This document shows, in pieces, positions 26,799 through 36,494 of a stretch of DNA of 64,000 bases (position 1 is its first letter; each line of letters starts with the position of its first letter). The notes below the pieces were generated by a model that saw only the letters and a list, made by a program, of their open reading frames with translations, ran no database searches and was not told the DNA's origin. Source of the stretch: Gluconobacter japonicus (lineage in GTDB: Bacteria > Pseudomonadota > Alphaproteobacteria > Acetobacterales > Acetobacteraceae); the NCBI RefSeq assembly GCF_002723975.1, contig NZ_BEWO01000015.1, positions 1-64,000 of the forward strand. Direction: 5' to 3'. Both the position numbers and the translations under genes were made by a program.

Positions 26799-27890
26799 AT
26801 GACAGCTTCCTCTCCTTCCGTTCCCCCGAACCGCGTTCTTTCGCCGATTGATCTTGGCCAGGGTGTGGTGATCGAAGACCCGGTGATCCTCGCTCCGCTT
26901 TCGGGCGTGACGGATCTGCCGTTCCGTCAGCTTGCGCGCGACCTGGGCGCCGGGCTTGTGGTGTCTGAGATGATCGCGTCCTGGGCGATGATCCGGGAAA
27001 ACGAAAATACCATGCGTATGGCGCGTCCTGCTGATAATGGCCCGAATGCCGTACAGCTTGCGGGCTGTGATCCGGAAGCGATGGCGCAGGCTGCAAAGAT
27101 TGCGGTCGATGGAGGAGCTAACCTCATCGACATCAATTTCGGCTGCCCCGTGAAGAAGGTTGCGATCGGGCAGATGGCTGGTTCGGCACTGATGCGTGAT
27201 GAAGTGCAGGCCGGAAGAATCCTTGAGGCGACGGCACGCGCGGTCAATGTTCCTGTGACGCTCAAAATGCGGATGGGCTGGGATCACAACTCCCTGAATG
27301 CGCCACGGCTTGCGAAAATTGCGGAAGAGAGTGGAATCAGGCTCGTGACGGTACATGGGCGTACACGTCAGATGTTCTACAACGGGACGGCCGACTGGCG
27401 TTATGTGAAGACCGTGAAAGACGCTGTCGGTTTGCCGGTGATCGTGAATGGGGACATCAATTCGATCCGCGATGCGCGTGAAGCGTTGCATCAGTCCGGG
27501 GCGGATGGCGTGATGATCGGGCGCGGGTGTTATGGGCGGCCGTGGTTCACGGCTCAGGTCGCTCAGTCCCTGAAAACGGGGCAGGATGTTCCTGATCCGG
27601 ATCTGGCGACGGAAAAATCCATTGCTCTGCGTCACTACCGGATGATGCTCGATCACTTCGGGGAACGTCCCGGTCTGCGGCTCGCTCGCAAGCATGTGTC
27701 CTGGTATTCCGCCGGGCTTCCGGGCTCTGCGACATTCCGGTCTGCCATTAATCGCGTGGATAACGCGCCGGAAGCGATCGGGATGATGGAAGAGTTCTAT
27801 GATCGGCACATTGAGGCTGGTGTCGTAAGGGATCGAGAGAATGGTCCTGCGGGGAGTATGCCGCGTGATGGATGCAGTGAGGCAGCCTGA
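26799..27890 (+). CDS. dusB: DusB-like tRNA-dihydrouridine synthase (NifR3)
   Basis: 363 aa FMN enzyme that reduces uridines in the tRNA D loop. The FMN barrel starts with VILAPLSGVTDLPFRQLARD, the catalytic Cys is in INFGCPVKKV, and GQMAGSALMRD, LKMRMGWD and VNGDINS are as in DusB. It leads the plus-strand block with ntrC-like, ntrY, ntrX, hfq and hflX, the usual alphaproteobacterial nifR3-ntr neighbourhood. ntrB, which normally comes next, is not there. Confidence 0.94.
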   Translation: MTASSPSVPPNRVLSPIDLGQGVVIEDPVILAPLSGVTDLPFRQLARDLGAGLVVSEMIASWAMIRENENTMRMARPADNGPNAVQLAGCDPEAMAQAAKIAVDGGANLIDINFGCPVKKVAIGQMAGSALMRDEVQAGRILEATARAVNVPVTLKMRMGWDHNSLNAPRLAKIAEESGIRLVTVHGRTRQMFYNGTADWRYVKTVKDAVGLPVIVNGDINSIRDAREALHQSGADGVMIGRGCYGRPWFTAQVAQSLKTGQDVPDPDLATEKSIALRHYRMMLDHFGERPGLRLARKHVSWYSAGLPGSATFRSAINRVDNAPEAIGMMEEFYDRHIEAGVVRDRENGPAGSMPRDGCSEAA

Positions 27891-27935
27891 GATCGTGAGG
27901 CATCTCTTGTCTGATCGTTGCCCTGATCGTCAGGC

Positions 27936-28664
27936 ATGATGACGCAGGTTGAACCCCTTCTGGCGGATGACGCCTGTCGGCCAGTTTTTCTTTATGGGGC
28001 CTCTCGGCTGGATCGGCAGGATGTGGCGCGCCGTCTGCATAGCCACAGCCGTAGAGCCCGGAAGCCTTTCATTGTCGCTGCGTTGACCGCCACCCCCTGC
28101 GCTTTACGGGAAGAAGCCCTGTTCGGGGGGCGTGAATCGGGATGGTTTGCGCAAGCCCAGGGCGGCACTCTGCTTGTGGATGAGATCGATTGTCTCGACC
28201 CGGCTTTGCAGGCTCGGTTTGTTGAGGAAATCGAACGTCTGGAAGCGGATGTCAGAATTATTGCTGCCAGTCGGCATGACCTGACCCTGTTGTTGCGGCA
28301 AGGTGGTTTTCAGGCCGGATTGCATCGTTGGCTGACGGCATTCGACCCATCCCAGCGTCTCGGGCCAGAACGGATCAGTGCTGTCTGTCGACTTCCCGGA
28401 GCTGGAAATGATCGCCCTCGGGGATTGGCCAGAGCTCTGGAGCGTCCGTTGACCGAGTATTTTGAAACCGGTCTTGAAAATGATGCAGGCGATCTGCATG
28501 CCAGCGTGATTGGGGAAGTCGAGCGGCCGCTCATCACCATGGTCCTTCGGCGCACGAGCGGTAATCAGCTTCGGGCAGCGGCCATGCTTGGTCTGAACCG
28601 CAACACCCTGCGCAAGAAGATCAGGGAACTGGATATCACGGTTCCAAAGGGAAGTGACGAGTGA
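27936..28664 (+). CDS. Shrunken NtrC-like protein (no receiver, degenerate AAA+)
   Basis: 242 aa against about 480 for NtrC. There is no receiver domain with a phosphorylatable Asp. The AAA+ region is reduced: the P-loop is replaced by LYGASRLDRQDVARR (no GxxxxGK), the GAFTGA sigma-54 loop is absent, but EEALFGG and TLLVDEIDCLDPALQ (Walker B-like) remain. The C-terminal Fis-type HTH is well preserved (EVERPLITMVLRRTSGNQLR, AAMLGLNRNTLRKKIREL) and matches NtrC. It probably still binds NtrC-type sites but is unlikely to activate sigma-54 polymerase. The stop overlaps the GTG of ntrY. No frameshift was seen, so this looks like a stable short form rather than fresh decay. Confidence 0.82.
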   Translation: MMTQVEPLLADDACRPVFLYGASRLDRQDVARRLHSHSRRARKPFIVAALTATPCALREEALFGGRESGWFAQAQGGTLLVDEIDCLDPALQARFVEEIERLEADVRIIAASRHDLTLLLRQGGFQAGLHRWLTAFDPSQRLGPERISAVCRLPGAGNDRPRGLARALERPLTEYFETGLENDAGDLHASVIGEVERPLITMVLRRTSGNQLRAAAMLGLNRNTLRKKIRELDITVPKGSDE

Positions 28665-31027
28665 GTGTTTTGTCTCCGGGGCGTTTGCTGAGACGACTGA
28701 CAAGCGCCAACGGGGTGGTTCTCCTGACCGTGATGGCGCTGGTTCTGGCGTTTGCGACCTTTGTTGTTCTTGCAGGGGGAATGTCTCTAGCGCATCGCCC
28801 GCAGGTGCAGGCGATCATTTTCCTGCTCGATTTCATCATGCTCATGCTCATCACGGCAGCGGGCGTGGTGCAGATCGGGCGGATGCTGGCAGAGCGGCGG
28901 CTGGGGCTGGCTGGGGCGAGGTTGCATGCGCGGCTCATCACGCTGTTCGGGATTGTGGCAGTTGCACCAACGATTGTTGTGGGAGCCGTGGCGGCGCTGT
29001 TTTTCCACTATGGCGTGGAAATCTGGTTTTCCAATCGTGTCAGTAATGCGCTGACAGAAGCGCGGTCTGTCGCGGCTGGTTATCTGCAGGAGCATAACGA
29101 CAATATCCGGACGGAAGCCTTCGCTCTCGCCAACACGCTCATCCTGATTCAGAACGATGAACTGTTCACGCATGGAACAGATCTTTTCCATAATCCCGCC
29201 CGTCTTCAGGAACTTTTGGATGATGAAGTCTACGAGCGTGGACTGACGGACGCAGAAGTTTTCGATCCGTTGACCAACAAGGTTCTGGGGGTGGGTGGCT
29301 TACTGGGCAATACGGACATGAGTGCCCGGCCACCGCTTCCGCCGAAGTCCGTTGTCGAGATGGCGCGTGCCGGGGACGTCGCCATTCTCGATCGGCCGGA
29401 TCAGCGGATTGTCCGTGCTGTGGTGTCGCTGGGCGGAAATTCCGGCCTGATGTTGGTGATTACCCGGCCTGTCGATCCGGAAGTTCTGGAGCATATGCGC
29501 CGCACGAATGAACTCGTGCAGGACTACCAGCGCATGATCTCCAATCGCGGCAAGACGCAGGTCACGGTCGTGGTGATTTTCGGCTTGATGGGGTTGCTGG
29601 TTCTCGCGGTTGGTATGCTGACCGGTCTTGCTCTAGCGAACCGTATTGCCAACCCGCTGGGTCTTCTGATTCTTGCTGCGACACGGATTTCTCAGGGGGA
29701 CCTGGGTGTCCGCGTGCCGGTTCCCGCAAAATCCAGCCGGGAAAAGGACGATGAGGTTGTGGGCCTGTCCCGTGCTTTCAACCGGATGACGGATCAGCTT
29801 GAGAGCCAGCGTTCGGAACTGATGCAGGCTTACGATCAGATCAATGAGCGCCGCCGCTTTACGGAAACTGTTCTGGCGGGTGTGTCGGCGGGTGTGATTG
29901 GTCTGGATCGTGGGCAGGTGATTGAACTCCCAAACCGTGCGGCATCTGTTGTGTTGCAACGGGATCTGAAGCCTGCAATCGGCACGAAGCTTTCTGTGAG
30001 TGTTCCAGAGTTCTCCGCTCTGCTCGACAAGGCCCGTCTAGCCCCTGATCGGGTACACACGGATGAAATTCAGGTGGATACGGACGGGGCGCAGCGTCCC
30101 GGTGGTCCGGGTGAAGGTGGCGGTGCTGGAGCGGGCCGGACACTTCTGGTCCGGGTTGTGGCAGAACTGCGTGGCACGGATGTTGCGGGCTATGTTGTCA
30201 CATTTGACGATATTACCGCCCTTCAGTCCGCACAGCGTAAGGCCGCATGGGCCGATGTCGCACGTCGCGTCGCCCATGAAATCAAGAACCCTTTAACGCC
30301 GATCCAGCTTGCTGCAGAACGGCTCAAAAGGCGGTTCCTGAAGGAGATCCAGAGCGATCCGGACACTTACACCCAGCTTGTGGATACGATTGTCCGGCAG
30401 GTTGGCGACATCGGCCGGATGGTCGATGAGTTCTCAGCTTTTGCGCGGATGCCGCAGCCTGTCATGCAGAATGAGGATTTTTCAAGGATCTGTCGTGAAG
30501 CTCTCGTTCTTCAGAGAAATGCCCATCCGAACATTGTGTTTGAAACGGTTGATCTTCCGCCTTCCGGGCCGATTGTGCGGTGTGATCGGCGACTCATAGG
30601 GCAGGCGCTGACAAATCTGCTACAGAATGCTGCCGATGCCATTATCATGACAGGCCGCGGAAAACCGGGAGAAAATGGTCCTGAGGGGCTGGTGCAGCCA
30701 ATTGGTCACATTGTGGTGGGCTTGCACATTCGGGACGGGCATGTCCTGCTAGGGATAGAAGATAATGGGATCGGCCTGCCAGCGGGGGAACGCCACCGGC
30801 TGACCGAGCCCTATGTGACACACAAGGCAAAGGGCACGGGCCTCGGTCTTGCGATTGTCAAAAAGATCATGGAGGACCATGCCGGGATGCTTCAACTCAC
30901 CGATCGGGACCCTGATCCGTCCAATGGGCGGCACGGGACGCTCGTCACGCTGTCTCTGCCTCTGGCGGAGCCGGACAGTGCGGGAGAGAAGGAAGGCCGG
31001 ATCATGAGGGTGACAGATGGAACATGA
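28661..31027 (+). CDS. ntrY: NtrY, membrane sensor histidine kinase
   Basis: 788 aa from GTG 28661, overlapping the preceding stop. Four likely membrane helices lie at roughly 20-45, 50-75, 90-115 and 300-325, with a periplasmic or loop region between the last two. A HAMP domain (around LANRIANPLGLLILAATRIS), a PAS-like region, the phosphoacceptor His in RRVAHEIKNPLTPIQLAAER, and HATPase motifs (LTNLLQNAADAI, IEDNGIGLP, KGTGLGLAIVKKI) follow. It partners with NtrX to sense nitrogen or redox state. The stop overlaps ntrX by 11 bp. Confidence 0.95.
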   Translation: MSVLSPGRLLRRLTSANGVVLLTVMALVLAFATFVVLAGGMSLAHRPQVQAIIFLLDFIMLMLITAAGVVQIGRMLAERRLGLAGARLHARLITLFGIVAVAPTIVVGAVAALFFHYGVEIWFSNRVSNALTEARSVAAGYLQEHNDNIRTEAFALANTLILIQNDELFTHGTDLFHNPARLQELLDDEVYERGLTDAEVFDPLTNKVLGVGGLLGNTDMSARPPLPPKSVVEMARAGDVAILDRPDQRIVRAVVSLGGNSGLMLVITRPVDPEVLEHMRRTNELVQDYQRMISNRGKTQVTVVVIFGLMGLLVLAVGMLTGLALANRIANPLGLLILAATRISQGDLGVRVPVPAKSSREKDDEVVGLSRAFNRMTDQLESQRSELMQAYDQINERRRFTETVLAGVSAGVIGLDRGQVIELPNRAASVVLQRDLKPAIGTKLSVSVPEFSALLDKARLAPDRVHTDEIQVDTDGAQRPGGPGEGGGAGAGRTLLVRVVAELRGTDVAGYVVTFDDITALQSAQRKAAWADVARRVAHEIKNPLTPIQLAAERLKRRFLKEIQSDPDTYTQLVDTIVRQVGDIGRMVDEFSAFARMPQPVMQNEDFSRICREALVLQRNAHPNIVFETVDLPPSGPIVRCDRRLIGQALTNLLQNAADAIIMTGRGKPGENGPEGLVQPIGHIVVGLHIRDGHVLLGIEDNGIGLPAGERHRLTEPYVTHKAKGTGLGLAIVKKIMEDHAGMLQLTDRDPDPSNGRHGTLVTLSLPLAEPDSAGEKEGRIMRVTDGT

Positions 31028-32423
31028 GATTCTGATCGTCGATGACGAGCCGGACATCCGGTTCCTGATCGAGGGTATCCTGAACGACGAAGGATACGCG
31101 ACCCGTACGGCCGCGAACTCCGATCAGGCTCTGGAGCTTTTCAGGGCTAACAGGCCGTCTTTGGCTATTCTGGATATCTGGTTGCAGGGTTCAAAGCTGG
31201 ATGGTCTTGAACTACTCAAGACCATGCGGGCCGAAGAGCCGGGAATGCCTGCAGTCATGATTTCGGGCCACGGGACGATTGAAACGGCTGTGGCCAGTCT
31301 CAAGCATGGGGCCTATGACTTCATCGAGAAGCCGTTTCAGTCGGACCGGCTGCTGGTTGTGGTGCAGCGTGCCCTCGAAGCTGCGCGTCTTCAGCGAGAA
31401 AATGCAGAACTGAAGCTGAGGGCCGGCCCGGAAACGACGCTTTCTGGCGAAGGTGCGGCCATTTCGGCGGTTCGTGCTCAGATTGAGCGTGTAGCCCCCA
31501 CCAATTCCCGGGTGCTGATTACGGGTCCGGCTGGTTCTGGCAAGGAAGTGGCCGCGCGCATGATCCATGCACGGTCCCGCCGTGCGGAAGGTCCGTTCGT
31601 TGCCCTGAACTGTGCCACACTGGCTCCGAACCGCTTTGAGGAAGAACTTTTCGGCCTTGAGGGTAGCGATGGACAACCAGCGCGCCGGGGCGTTCTGGAG
31701 CGTTCCCATCGAGGGACATTGCTCCTTGATGAAGTGGCCGACATGCCTCTGGAGACGCAGGGCAAGATTGTCCGTGCCCTTCAGGATCAGACATTTGAAC
31801 GGATTGGCGGGAATACGCGCATCAAGGTGGATGTTCGTGTCATCGCGACGACCAACCGGGATCTGCAGTCTGAGATTATGGCGCATCGGTTCCGGGAAGA
31901 TCTGTATTACCGTCTGGCTGTCGTACCGCTGCGTATTCCGTCGCTACGCGAGCGCCGGGAAGATATTCCGGGTCTGGCCAAGCACTTTCTTGAGCGCTGT
32001 GCCCAGTCTTCAGGACTGCCAATCCGTGAGCTGTCCGTAGATGCGCTGGCTGCCTTGCAGGCCTATGAATGGCCGGGCAATGTTCGCGAATTGCGGAACC
32101 TGATGGAACGTCTCCTGATCATGATGCCGGGTTCGGGGAGTGATCCCATTCGGGCTGATATGCTGCCCTCCAGCATCAGTCAGGGGGCACCTTCCATGAC
32201 ACGGCTGAATTCCGGGGCAGACGTCATGAGCCTTCCGCTCCGCGAAGCACGCGATCTGTTCGAGACCCAGTATCTTCAGGTTCAGCTGATGCGTTTCGGG
32301 GGCAATATTAGTCGGACAGCCAATTTTGTCTGCATGGAACGAAGTGCCTTGCACCGCAAACTCAAGCAGTTGGGTGTGACGACACAGGAAGATCGCTCCA
32401 CTTCTCCTGCTGTCGGAAGTTGA
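31017..32423 (+). CDS. ntrX: NtrX, NtrC-family response regulator
   Basis: 468 aa. The receiver domain has the acidic pair in VDDEPDIR and the phosphoacceptor Asp53 in LAILDIW. The AAA+ domain has Walker A GPAGSGKE and LLLDEVADMP, but where sigma-54 activators carry GAFTGA it reads FGLEGSDGQPARRG, so contact with sigma-54 is doubtful, as in many NtrX proteins. A Fis-type HTH closes the protein (GGNISRTANFVCMERSALHR). It is cognate to NtrY upstream. Confidence 0.95.
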   Translation: MEHEILIVDDEPDIRFLIEGILNDEGYATRTAANSDQALELFRANRPSLAILDIWLQGSKLDGLELLKTMRAEEPGMPAVMISGHGTIETAVASLKHGAYDFIEKPFQSDRLLVVVQRALEAARLQRENAELKLRAGPETTLSGEGAAISAVRAQIERVAPTNSRVLITGPAGSGKEVAARMIHARSRRAEGPFVALNCATLAPNRFEEELFGLEGSDGQPARRGVLERSHRGTLLLDEVADMPLETQGKIVRALQDQTFERIGGNTRIKVDVRVIATTNRDLQSEIMAHRFREDLYYRLAVVPLRIPSLRERREDIPGLAKHFLERCAQSSGLPIRELSVDALAALQAYEWPGNVRELRNLMERLLIMMPGSGSDPIRADMLPSSISQGAPSMTRLNSGADVMSLPLREARDLFETQYLQVQLMRFGGNISRTANFVCMERSALHRKLKQLGVTTQEDRSTSPAVGS

Positions 32424-32477
32424 GCACTCTGTGACCTTATTCCCTTTTCTTTTCAGGACCGGCGAGACACCCGCATC

Positions 32478-32735
32478 GTGACGTCAGAATCTTTCAATTC
32501 TCCCGCCGGAACACAGACCGTGCAGGAGGTTTTTCTCCAGCATCTTCATCAGACCGAAGCGCCGGTTACGGTGTTTCTGGTCAATGGTGTGAAGCTTCAG
32601 GGGGTTGTGGCCCAGTTTGACAGCCAGACTCTTCTTTTGCGTCGTGATGGGCACGTTCAGCTCATTTACAAACATGCCATCAGTACAATCATGCCGGTGG
32701 GAGCGCTCCCACGCTTTGCGGAAAATGAACTTTGA
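32478..32735 (+). CDS. hfq: Hfq, RNA chaperone
   Basis: 85 aa from GTG 32478. Sm1 ([17 protein letters not shown]) and Sm2 ([12 protein letters not shown], the YKHA motif) are typical, and the N-terminal [10 protein letters not shown] is as in other Hfq. The hexamer binds small RNAs and mRNAs. It follows ntrX by 55 bp and overlaps hflX by 4 bp, the conserved hfq-hflX pair. Confidence 0.97.
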   Translation: MTSESFNSPAGTQTVQEVFLQHLHQTEAPVTVFLVNGVKLQGVVAQFDSQTLLLRRDGHVQLIYKHAISTIMPVGALPRFAENEL

Positions 32736-34039
32736 GCGGATTTGATACCAAAAAGCCTGCAACACGCGCTGCGGTCATTCTTCCATGGGAAAAGACTGGA
32801 CCGCAGGAAGATATTCGGGCTGCTGATGCCCGGCTGGAAGAGGCGGTCGGTCTTGCTGCTTCCATTGGTCTTGTCATTGTCCGTCAGGCCGCGATCCTGC
32901 TGCGGGCTCGGCGTCCGGCAACATTGCTGGGGAGCGGGCAGGTGGAGCAGCTTGCCGAGGCTGTGAAGCTCGATCAGGTTGATGTTGTCATCGTCGATGC
33001 GCGCCTGTCTCCGGGTCAGCAGCGCAATCTTGAAAAAGCCCTTGGCTGCAAGGTCATGGACCGAACGGGACTCATTCTCGATATTTTCGGTGCGCGCGCG
33101 GCGACGCGGGAAGGTGTGCTTCAGGTTGAACTGGCGCATCTGGAATATCAGCGTTCACGTCTTGTCCGCCTCTGGACCCATCTTGAGCGGCAGCGCGGTG
33201 GCTTTGGCTTCCTTGGCGGCCCAGGTGAAACGCAGATGGAAGCGGATCGCCGGATGCTGGCCGAGCGGATTGGCAAGATCAAGCAGGAACTGGAGAAGGT
33301 GCGGCGGACACGCGGCCTGCATCGAGATGCCCGCAAGCGTGTTCCTTTCCCGATTGTGGCTCTGGTGGGATATACGAACGCGGGTAAATCCACGCTGTTC
33401 AATGCTCTGACTGGTGCTTCGGTTCATGCCCAGGATCAGCTTTTTGCAACGCTTGATCCGACTATGCGCGCGCTTCGCCTTCCGTCCGGGCGGAATGTTA
33501 TTCTGTCCGATACTGTAGGCTTCATTAGTGACCTGCCGACAGAACTTATCGCGGCTTTCCGGGCGACACTTGAAGAAGTGTCTCAGGCGGATGTTATCCT
33601 GCATGTGCGTGACATCGCCCATCCGGATAGTGCTGCGCAGCGTGCGGATGTTCTGAATGTTCTGGACGGCATGGTGCGTGATGGCATGCTGGATGCCCAA
33701 TGGCCGGAGAGGACGATTGAGGTTCTGAATAAAGCCGATCTGATGGGCGGCGTTGAAGCTGTTCCAAAACGGGAAAACGCGGTTGCAATTTCCGCCATTA
33801 CTGGCGATGGCATTCCAGATCTTTTTGAGACGCTGGACCAGTATCTGACACAGGCCATGCTCGATATCCGTGTCCAGCTTTCGCTCCAGGATGGTTCAGC
33901 TCTTGCCTGGCTCTACCAACATGGTGAGGTGGTAGAGCGTCTGGATCATGAAAATGGAATGGACGTGTTTGTGCGTCTGTTTCCCATGGACCGGGAACGC
34001 TTTGAACTCAGTTATCCCGGGCGTACGGTTGCCGCCTGA
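32732..34039 (+). CDS. hflX: HflX, ribosome-associated GTPase
   Basis: 435 aa from TTG 32732, overlapping the hfq stop. The N-terminal HflX domain contains [15 protein letters not shown] and [16 protein letters not shown]. The GTPase domain has the P-loop [18 protein letters not shown], the switch region [10 protein letters not shown] and NKADL. It splits or rescues stalled ribosomes. The last 28 bp overlap the 3' end of the convergent OpgC-like gene. Confidence 0.96.
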   Translation: MSGFDTKKPATRAAVILPWEKTGPQEDIRAADARLEEAVGLAASIGLVIVRQAAILLRARRPATLLGSGQVEQLAEAVKLDQVDVVIVDARLSPGQQRNLEKALGCKVMDRTGLILDIFGARAATREGVLQVELAHLEYQRSRLVRLWTHLERQRGGFGFLGGPGETQMEADRRMLAERIGKIKQELEKVRRTRGLHRDARKRVPFPIVALVGYTNAGKSTLFNALTGASVHAQDQLFATLDPTMRALRLPSGRNVILSDTVGFISDLPTELIAAFRATLEEVSQADVILHVRDIAHPDSAAQRADVLNVLDGMVRDGMLDAQWPERTIEVLNKADLMGGVEAVPKRENAVAISAITGDGIPDLFETLDQYLTQAMLDIRVQLSLQDGSALAWLYQHGEVVERLDHENGMDVFVRLFPMDRERFELSYPGRTVAA

Positions 34040-35178
34040 AGAGTTGCTTTGGCTCTGGCCGCTTTCGCCTTCTGGCGGGAGCGGTCCAGCGGAACAGCCA
34101 GAGCGAATGTCAGGATCAGTCCTAGAACATTAATGATGATCTGAAGTCCGAGGCTCGTGCCAAAGCTGCCAAGGATGAGCCGCCCCAGCAGATCAAGCAC
34201 TGTACCGAACGAGAACACTTCCAGCGAGTTGCGGCCCAGAAGAGCCAGAACCTGCCCCAGTTTGTCTGCAGAAAAGCGCCGCAACAGGCTGGAGGATTGT
34301 ACCAGATAAAAGATCGACATGATGTCGAACAACCGCCAGACGGCGAGAGTGGATTTGCCATTATTCGGCGGTGCAGGAAACAGCCTCAGGCCACCGAGAT
34401 GCCAGTATTCGTATGGGAAGCACAGGACAAATGCGCCGATCAGATAGCCGCCGCAGAGCACTTTTGCCCAGGTTCTGGCGGGAAGATCGCCATGATGCCG
34501 TGAGGCCCATACGGCGCCCAATACACCCAGAATATAGAGAAACTGCCAGCCGAACGGGTTGAGATACCACCCATTCGGGTCCAGCCAGTTTGGAATGGTA
34601 ATGCGCGGATCAATATTCGCGACGGCCCAGATCGCAGCACTGCCACCCAGCAGCAGCCAGACGCTCTTTTTAAGCACGGCATAAATCAGCGGGAAAAGCG
34701 CCAGAAGAACAATGTAGAGAGGCAGGATATTCAGATAGCTCGGTAACGCATCGAACGTCAGGATCCGCCAGAGCCAGCCATAGCCATGTGCGAGTTGTGG
34801 TTCGAGAATATATTCAGGCACAGGTTCATAGTGACGCCAGTGTCGGACGGTCCAGACGAACACAAGCGTCATGGCTGTTTGATAAAGGTATAATTTGGCG
34901 CAGCGGGAGAGAATGCGCCTGATGCCGCTGCTCCAGCCTTCCCGGTCAATCAGGCGGCCATAAGCCAGATAAGACGCATATCCTGCCAGCATGACAAAGA
35001 TTTCTGCGGCATCGGCAAATCCAAAATTTCGGATCGTGATGCGGTTGATGAGGTTATCTGGCACATGGTCTGCCAGCATCATCAGCAGGGCAGCCCCTCG
35101 CAACGCATCCACGCGATGATCGCGAGTATGCTTGCGCGGTAAAGATTGCGCATCGGATGAAGAGGCGGGCAACTGCAT
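34012..35178 (-). CDS. OpgC-like polytopic membrane protein
   Basis: 388 aa with about ten hydrophobic segments. The beginning DHRVDALRGAALLMMLADHV and FGFADAAEIFVMLAGYAS are hallmarks of the OpgC family, which succinylates periplasmic glucans in some proteobacteria; the wider acyltransferase-3-like fold is likely. No opgG or opgH is nearby, so its acceptor is unknown. Its 3' end overlaps hflX on the other strand. Confidence 0.85.
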   Translation of the reverse strand: MQLPASSSDAQSLPRKHTRDHRVDALRGAALLMMLADHVPDNLINRITIRNFGFADAAEIFVMLAGYASYLAYGRLIDREGWSSGIRRILSRCAKLYLYQTAMTLVFVWTVRHWRHYEPVPEYILEPQLAHGYGWLWRILTFDALPSYLNILPLYIVLLALFPLIYAVLKKSVWLLLGGSAAIWAVANIDPRITIPNWLDPNGWYLNPFGWQFLYILGVLGAVWASRHHGDLPARTWAKVLCGGYLIGAFVLCFPYEYWHLGGLRLFPAPPNNGKSTLAVWRLFDIMSIFYLVQSSSLLRRFSADKLGQVLALLGRNSLEVFSFGTVLDLLGRLILGSFGTSLGLQIIINVLGLILTFALAVPLDRSRQKAKAARAKATLQAATVRPG

Positions 35179-35360
35179 AGGGGTTTAATACAGTTTTCGC
35201 TTAACCAAAGTATGGAGGTTTGCTTACCGCAACATTAAAGATTGTATGGAAAACCGAACAGGCAACATGCTCTCACTCTTGTCATCTGTTTCCTGAACCC
35301 GCGCGACAAAGGTTTTTAATGCTGGAGTTCAAGCAGGACTATTAAATTTTTCGAAGGAAA

Positions 35361-35786
35361 TTAGTGGCGCTGGGTTTGTACATAATCATTGGCTGTAAAA
35401 GGCGGAGCAGAAATTGCGTAAAAGGTGAGGGATGAGTCTTCTGCCGCTGCGATATGGTGTCTGAGGCGTGGGCTGATACGAACAATATCTCCGGCCTGAA
35501 CAGAGGATTTATCGTCTCCAAGCCAGACCATCCCTTTGCCTGAGTGGATGAGATAAATCTCTTCAGAAGCTTTATTGTAGCTCTCGGGGTAGGCGGTTCC
35601 AGGGGCTAGAGTGAACAGGGCAATGCTTTGATGGGTCGACAGCAGAACTGAACCGATCCCTACAAATTCCTGTAATGTGCTTCCTGGTGCTGGATACATG
35701 GCAGGAACATGTTCGGGGTGCACGACCTGTGCCGCAGCAAGGCCGGGTGCAAACAGAAGCGTAAAAATGCCGTATCTGAGACTCAT
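35361..35786 (-). CDS. Exported cupin-domain protein
   Basis: 141 aa with a signal peptide (MSLRYGIFTLLFAPGLAAAQ). A single cupin barrel follows, with PESYNKASEEIYLIHSGKGM as motif 1 (one of the expected His ligands is replaced) and ISPRLRHHIAAAEDSSLTFY as motif 2. A metal-binding periplasmic role is possible; no enzyme function can be named. Its ATG overlaps the stop of the DUF985 cupin gene, so the two are coupled. Confidence 0.8.
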   Translation of the reverse strand: MSLRYGIFTLLFAPGLAAAQVVHPEHVPAMYPAPGSTLQEFVGIGSVLLSTHQSIALFTLAPGTAYPESYNKASEEIYLIHSGKGMVWLGDDKSSVQAGDIVRISPRLRHHIAAAEDSSLTFYAISAPPFTANDYVQTQRH

Positions 35787-36409
35787 TGGGGCTGGTCTTT
35801 CGTGCGGGTCAAGGCCGTAATCTGTTTGCGGAATGCGGGATAACGCTGACTGAGGATCTTGCGTTCGCCAAGCCTAAAATCTTCTTGAATAAAGCCAGGC
35901 GCCATTGTGGTTCCAACAAAGGACCAGCCTGCTGGTCCTACGGGAGAAGAACCCTGCCAGACATTCTCCGGGACAACATAGGCAGGATGATCGTGGTCCA
36001 GAACGACGTTTTCTGCGATGCCATCTGGATGCAGGAGAAGGAGATGAACGGGGTCGCCGGAATAGAAATGCCAGATCTCGGCGGTCTTGAGTTTGTGAAG
36101 CGCAGAAAAATCCTGCCGCGTCTCGACAAAAAGAATTGCTGTTGAGAGAGGGTGCGCAATGCCGTCATAGCGGTCTGGGAGAGCTGACCCCGGAATGATT
36201 TCGGTTGCTCGCTGGAGTTGCGCAAACCATCCCCCTTCCGCGGGGATACGCTGCATCTTGTAGTGTTTGATAAGCGCCTGAGCCGCAGCAGGAATTGGAG
36301 TTGTCGCACTCGATGAGGTCAGGGCAACCGGACGTGCTGTTGCGGCGGGAAGAAAACCTGCGACAAGCAGGCCGCCGCACAGAAGGCAGGCATTCAGAAA
36401 GCGTAGCAT
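35783..36409 (-). CDS. Exported DUF985-type cupin protein
   Basis: 208 aa from ATG 36409, chosen because it opens a signal peptide (LRFLNACLLCGGLLVAGFLP, ending ATARP). Longer frames run toward the SulP gene. The mature part is a DUF985 (cupin 5) domain: IKHYKMQRIPAEGGWF, STAILFVETRQDFSALHKL, EIWHFYSGDPVHLLLLHPDG and FVGTTMAPGFIQEDFRLG. The DUF985 family is usually cytoplasmic, so export is unusual. It is followed by a second exported cupin with an ATGA overlap. Confidence 0.82.
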   Translation of the reverse strand: MLRFLNACLLCGGLLVAGFLPAATARPVALTSSSATTPIPAAAQALIKHYKMQRIPAEGGWFAQLQRATEIIPGSALPDRYDGIAHPLSTAILFVETRQDFSALHKLKTAEIWHFYSGDPVHLLLLHPDGIAENVVLDHDHPAYVVPENVWQGSSPVGPAGWSFVGTTMAPGFIQEDFRLGERKILSQRYPAFRKQITALTRTKDQPQ

Positions 36410-36494
36410 CCGGAAGGAGTATCCTTTGGCGGTCGCGGGGCCAGTCTTTTGTACCCCGCTTCCGGTAGAGATGCGATGGGGCCTGCCAGTAGAA

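Noticed and set aside
26550-27809. 419-codon minus-strand frame opposite dusB
   Set aside because: Antisense shadow of dusB with no motif.
31017-32423. NtrX as a true sigma-54 activator
   Set aside because: The GAFTGA loop needed for sigma-54 contact is absent.
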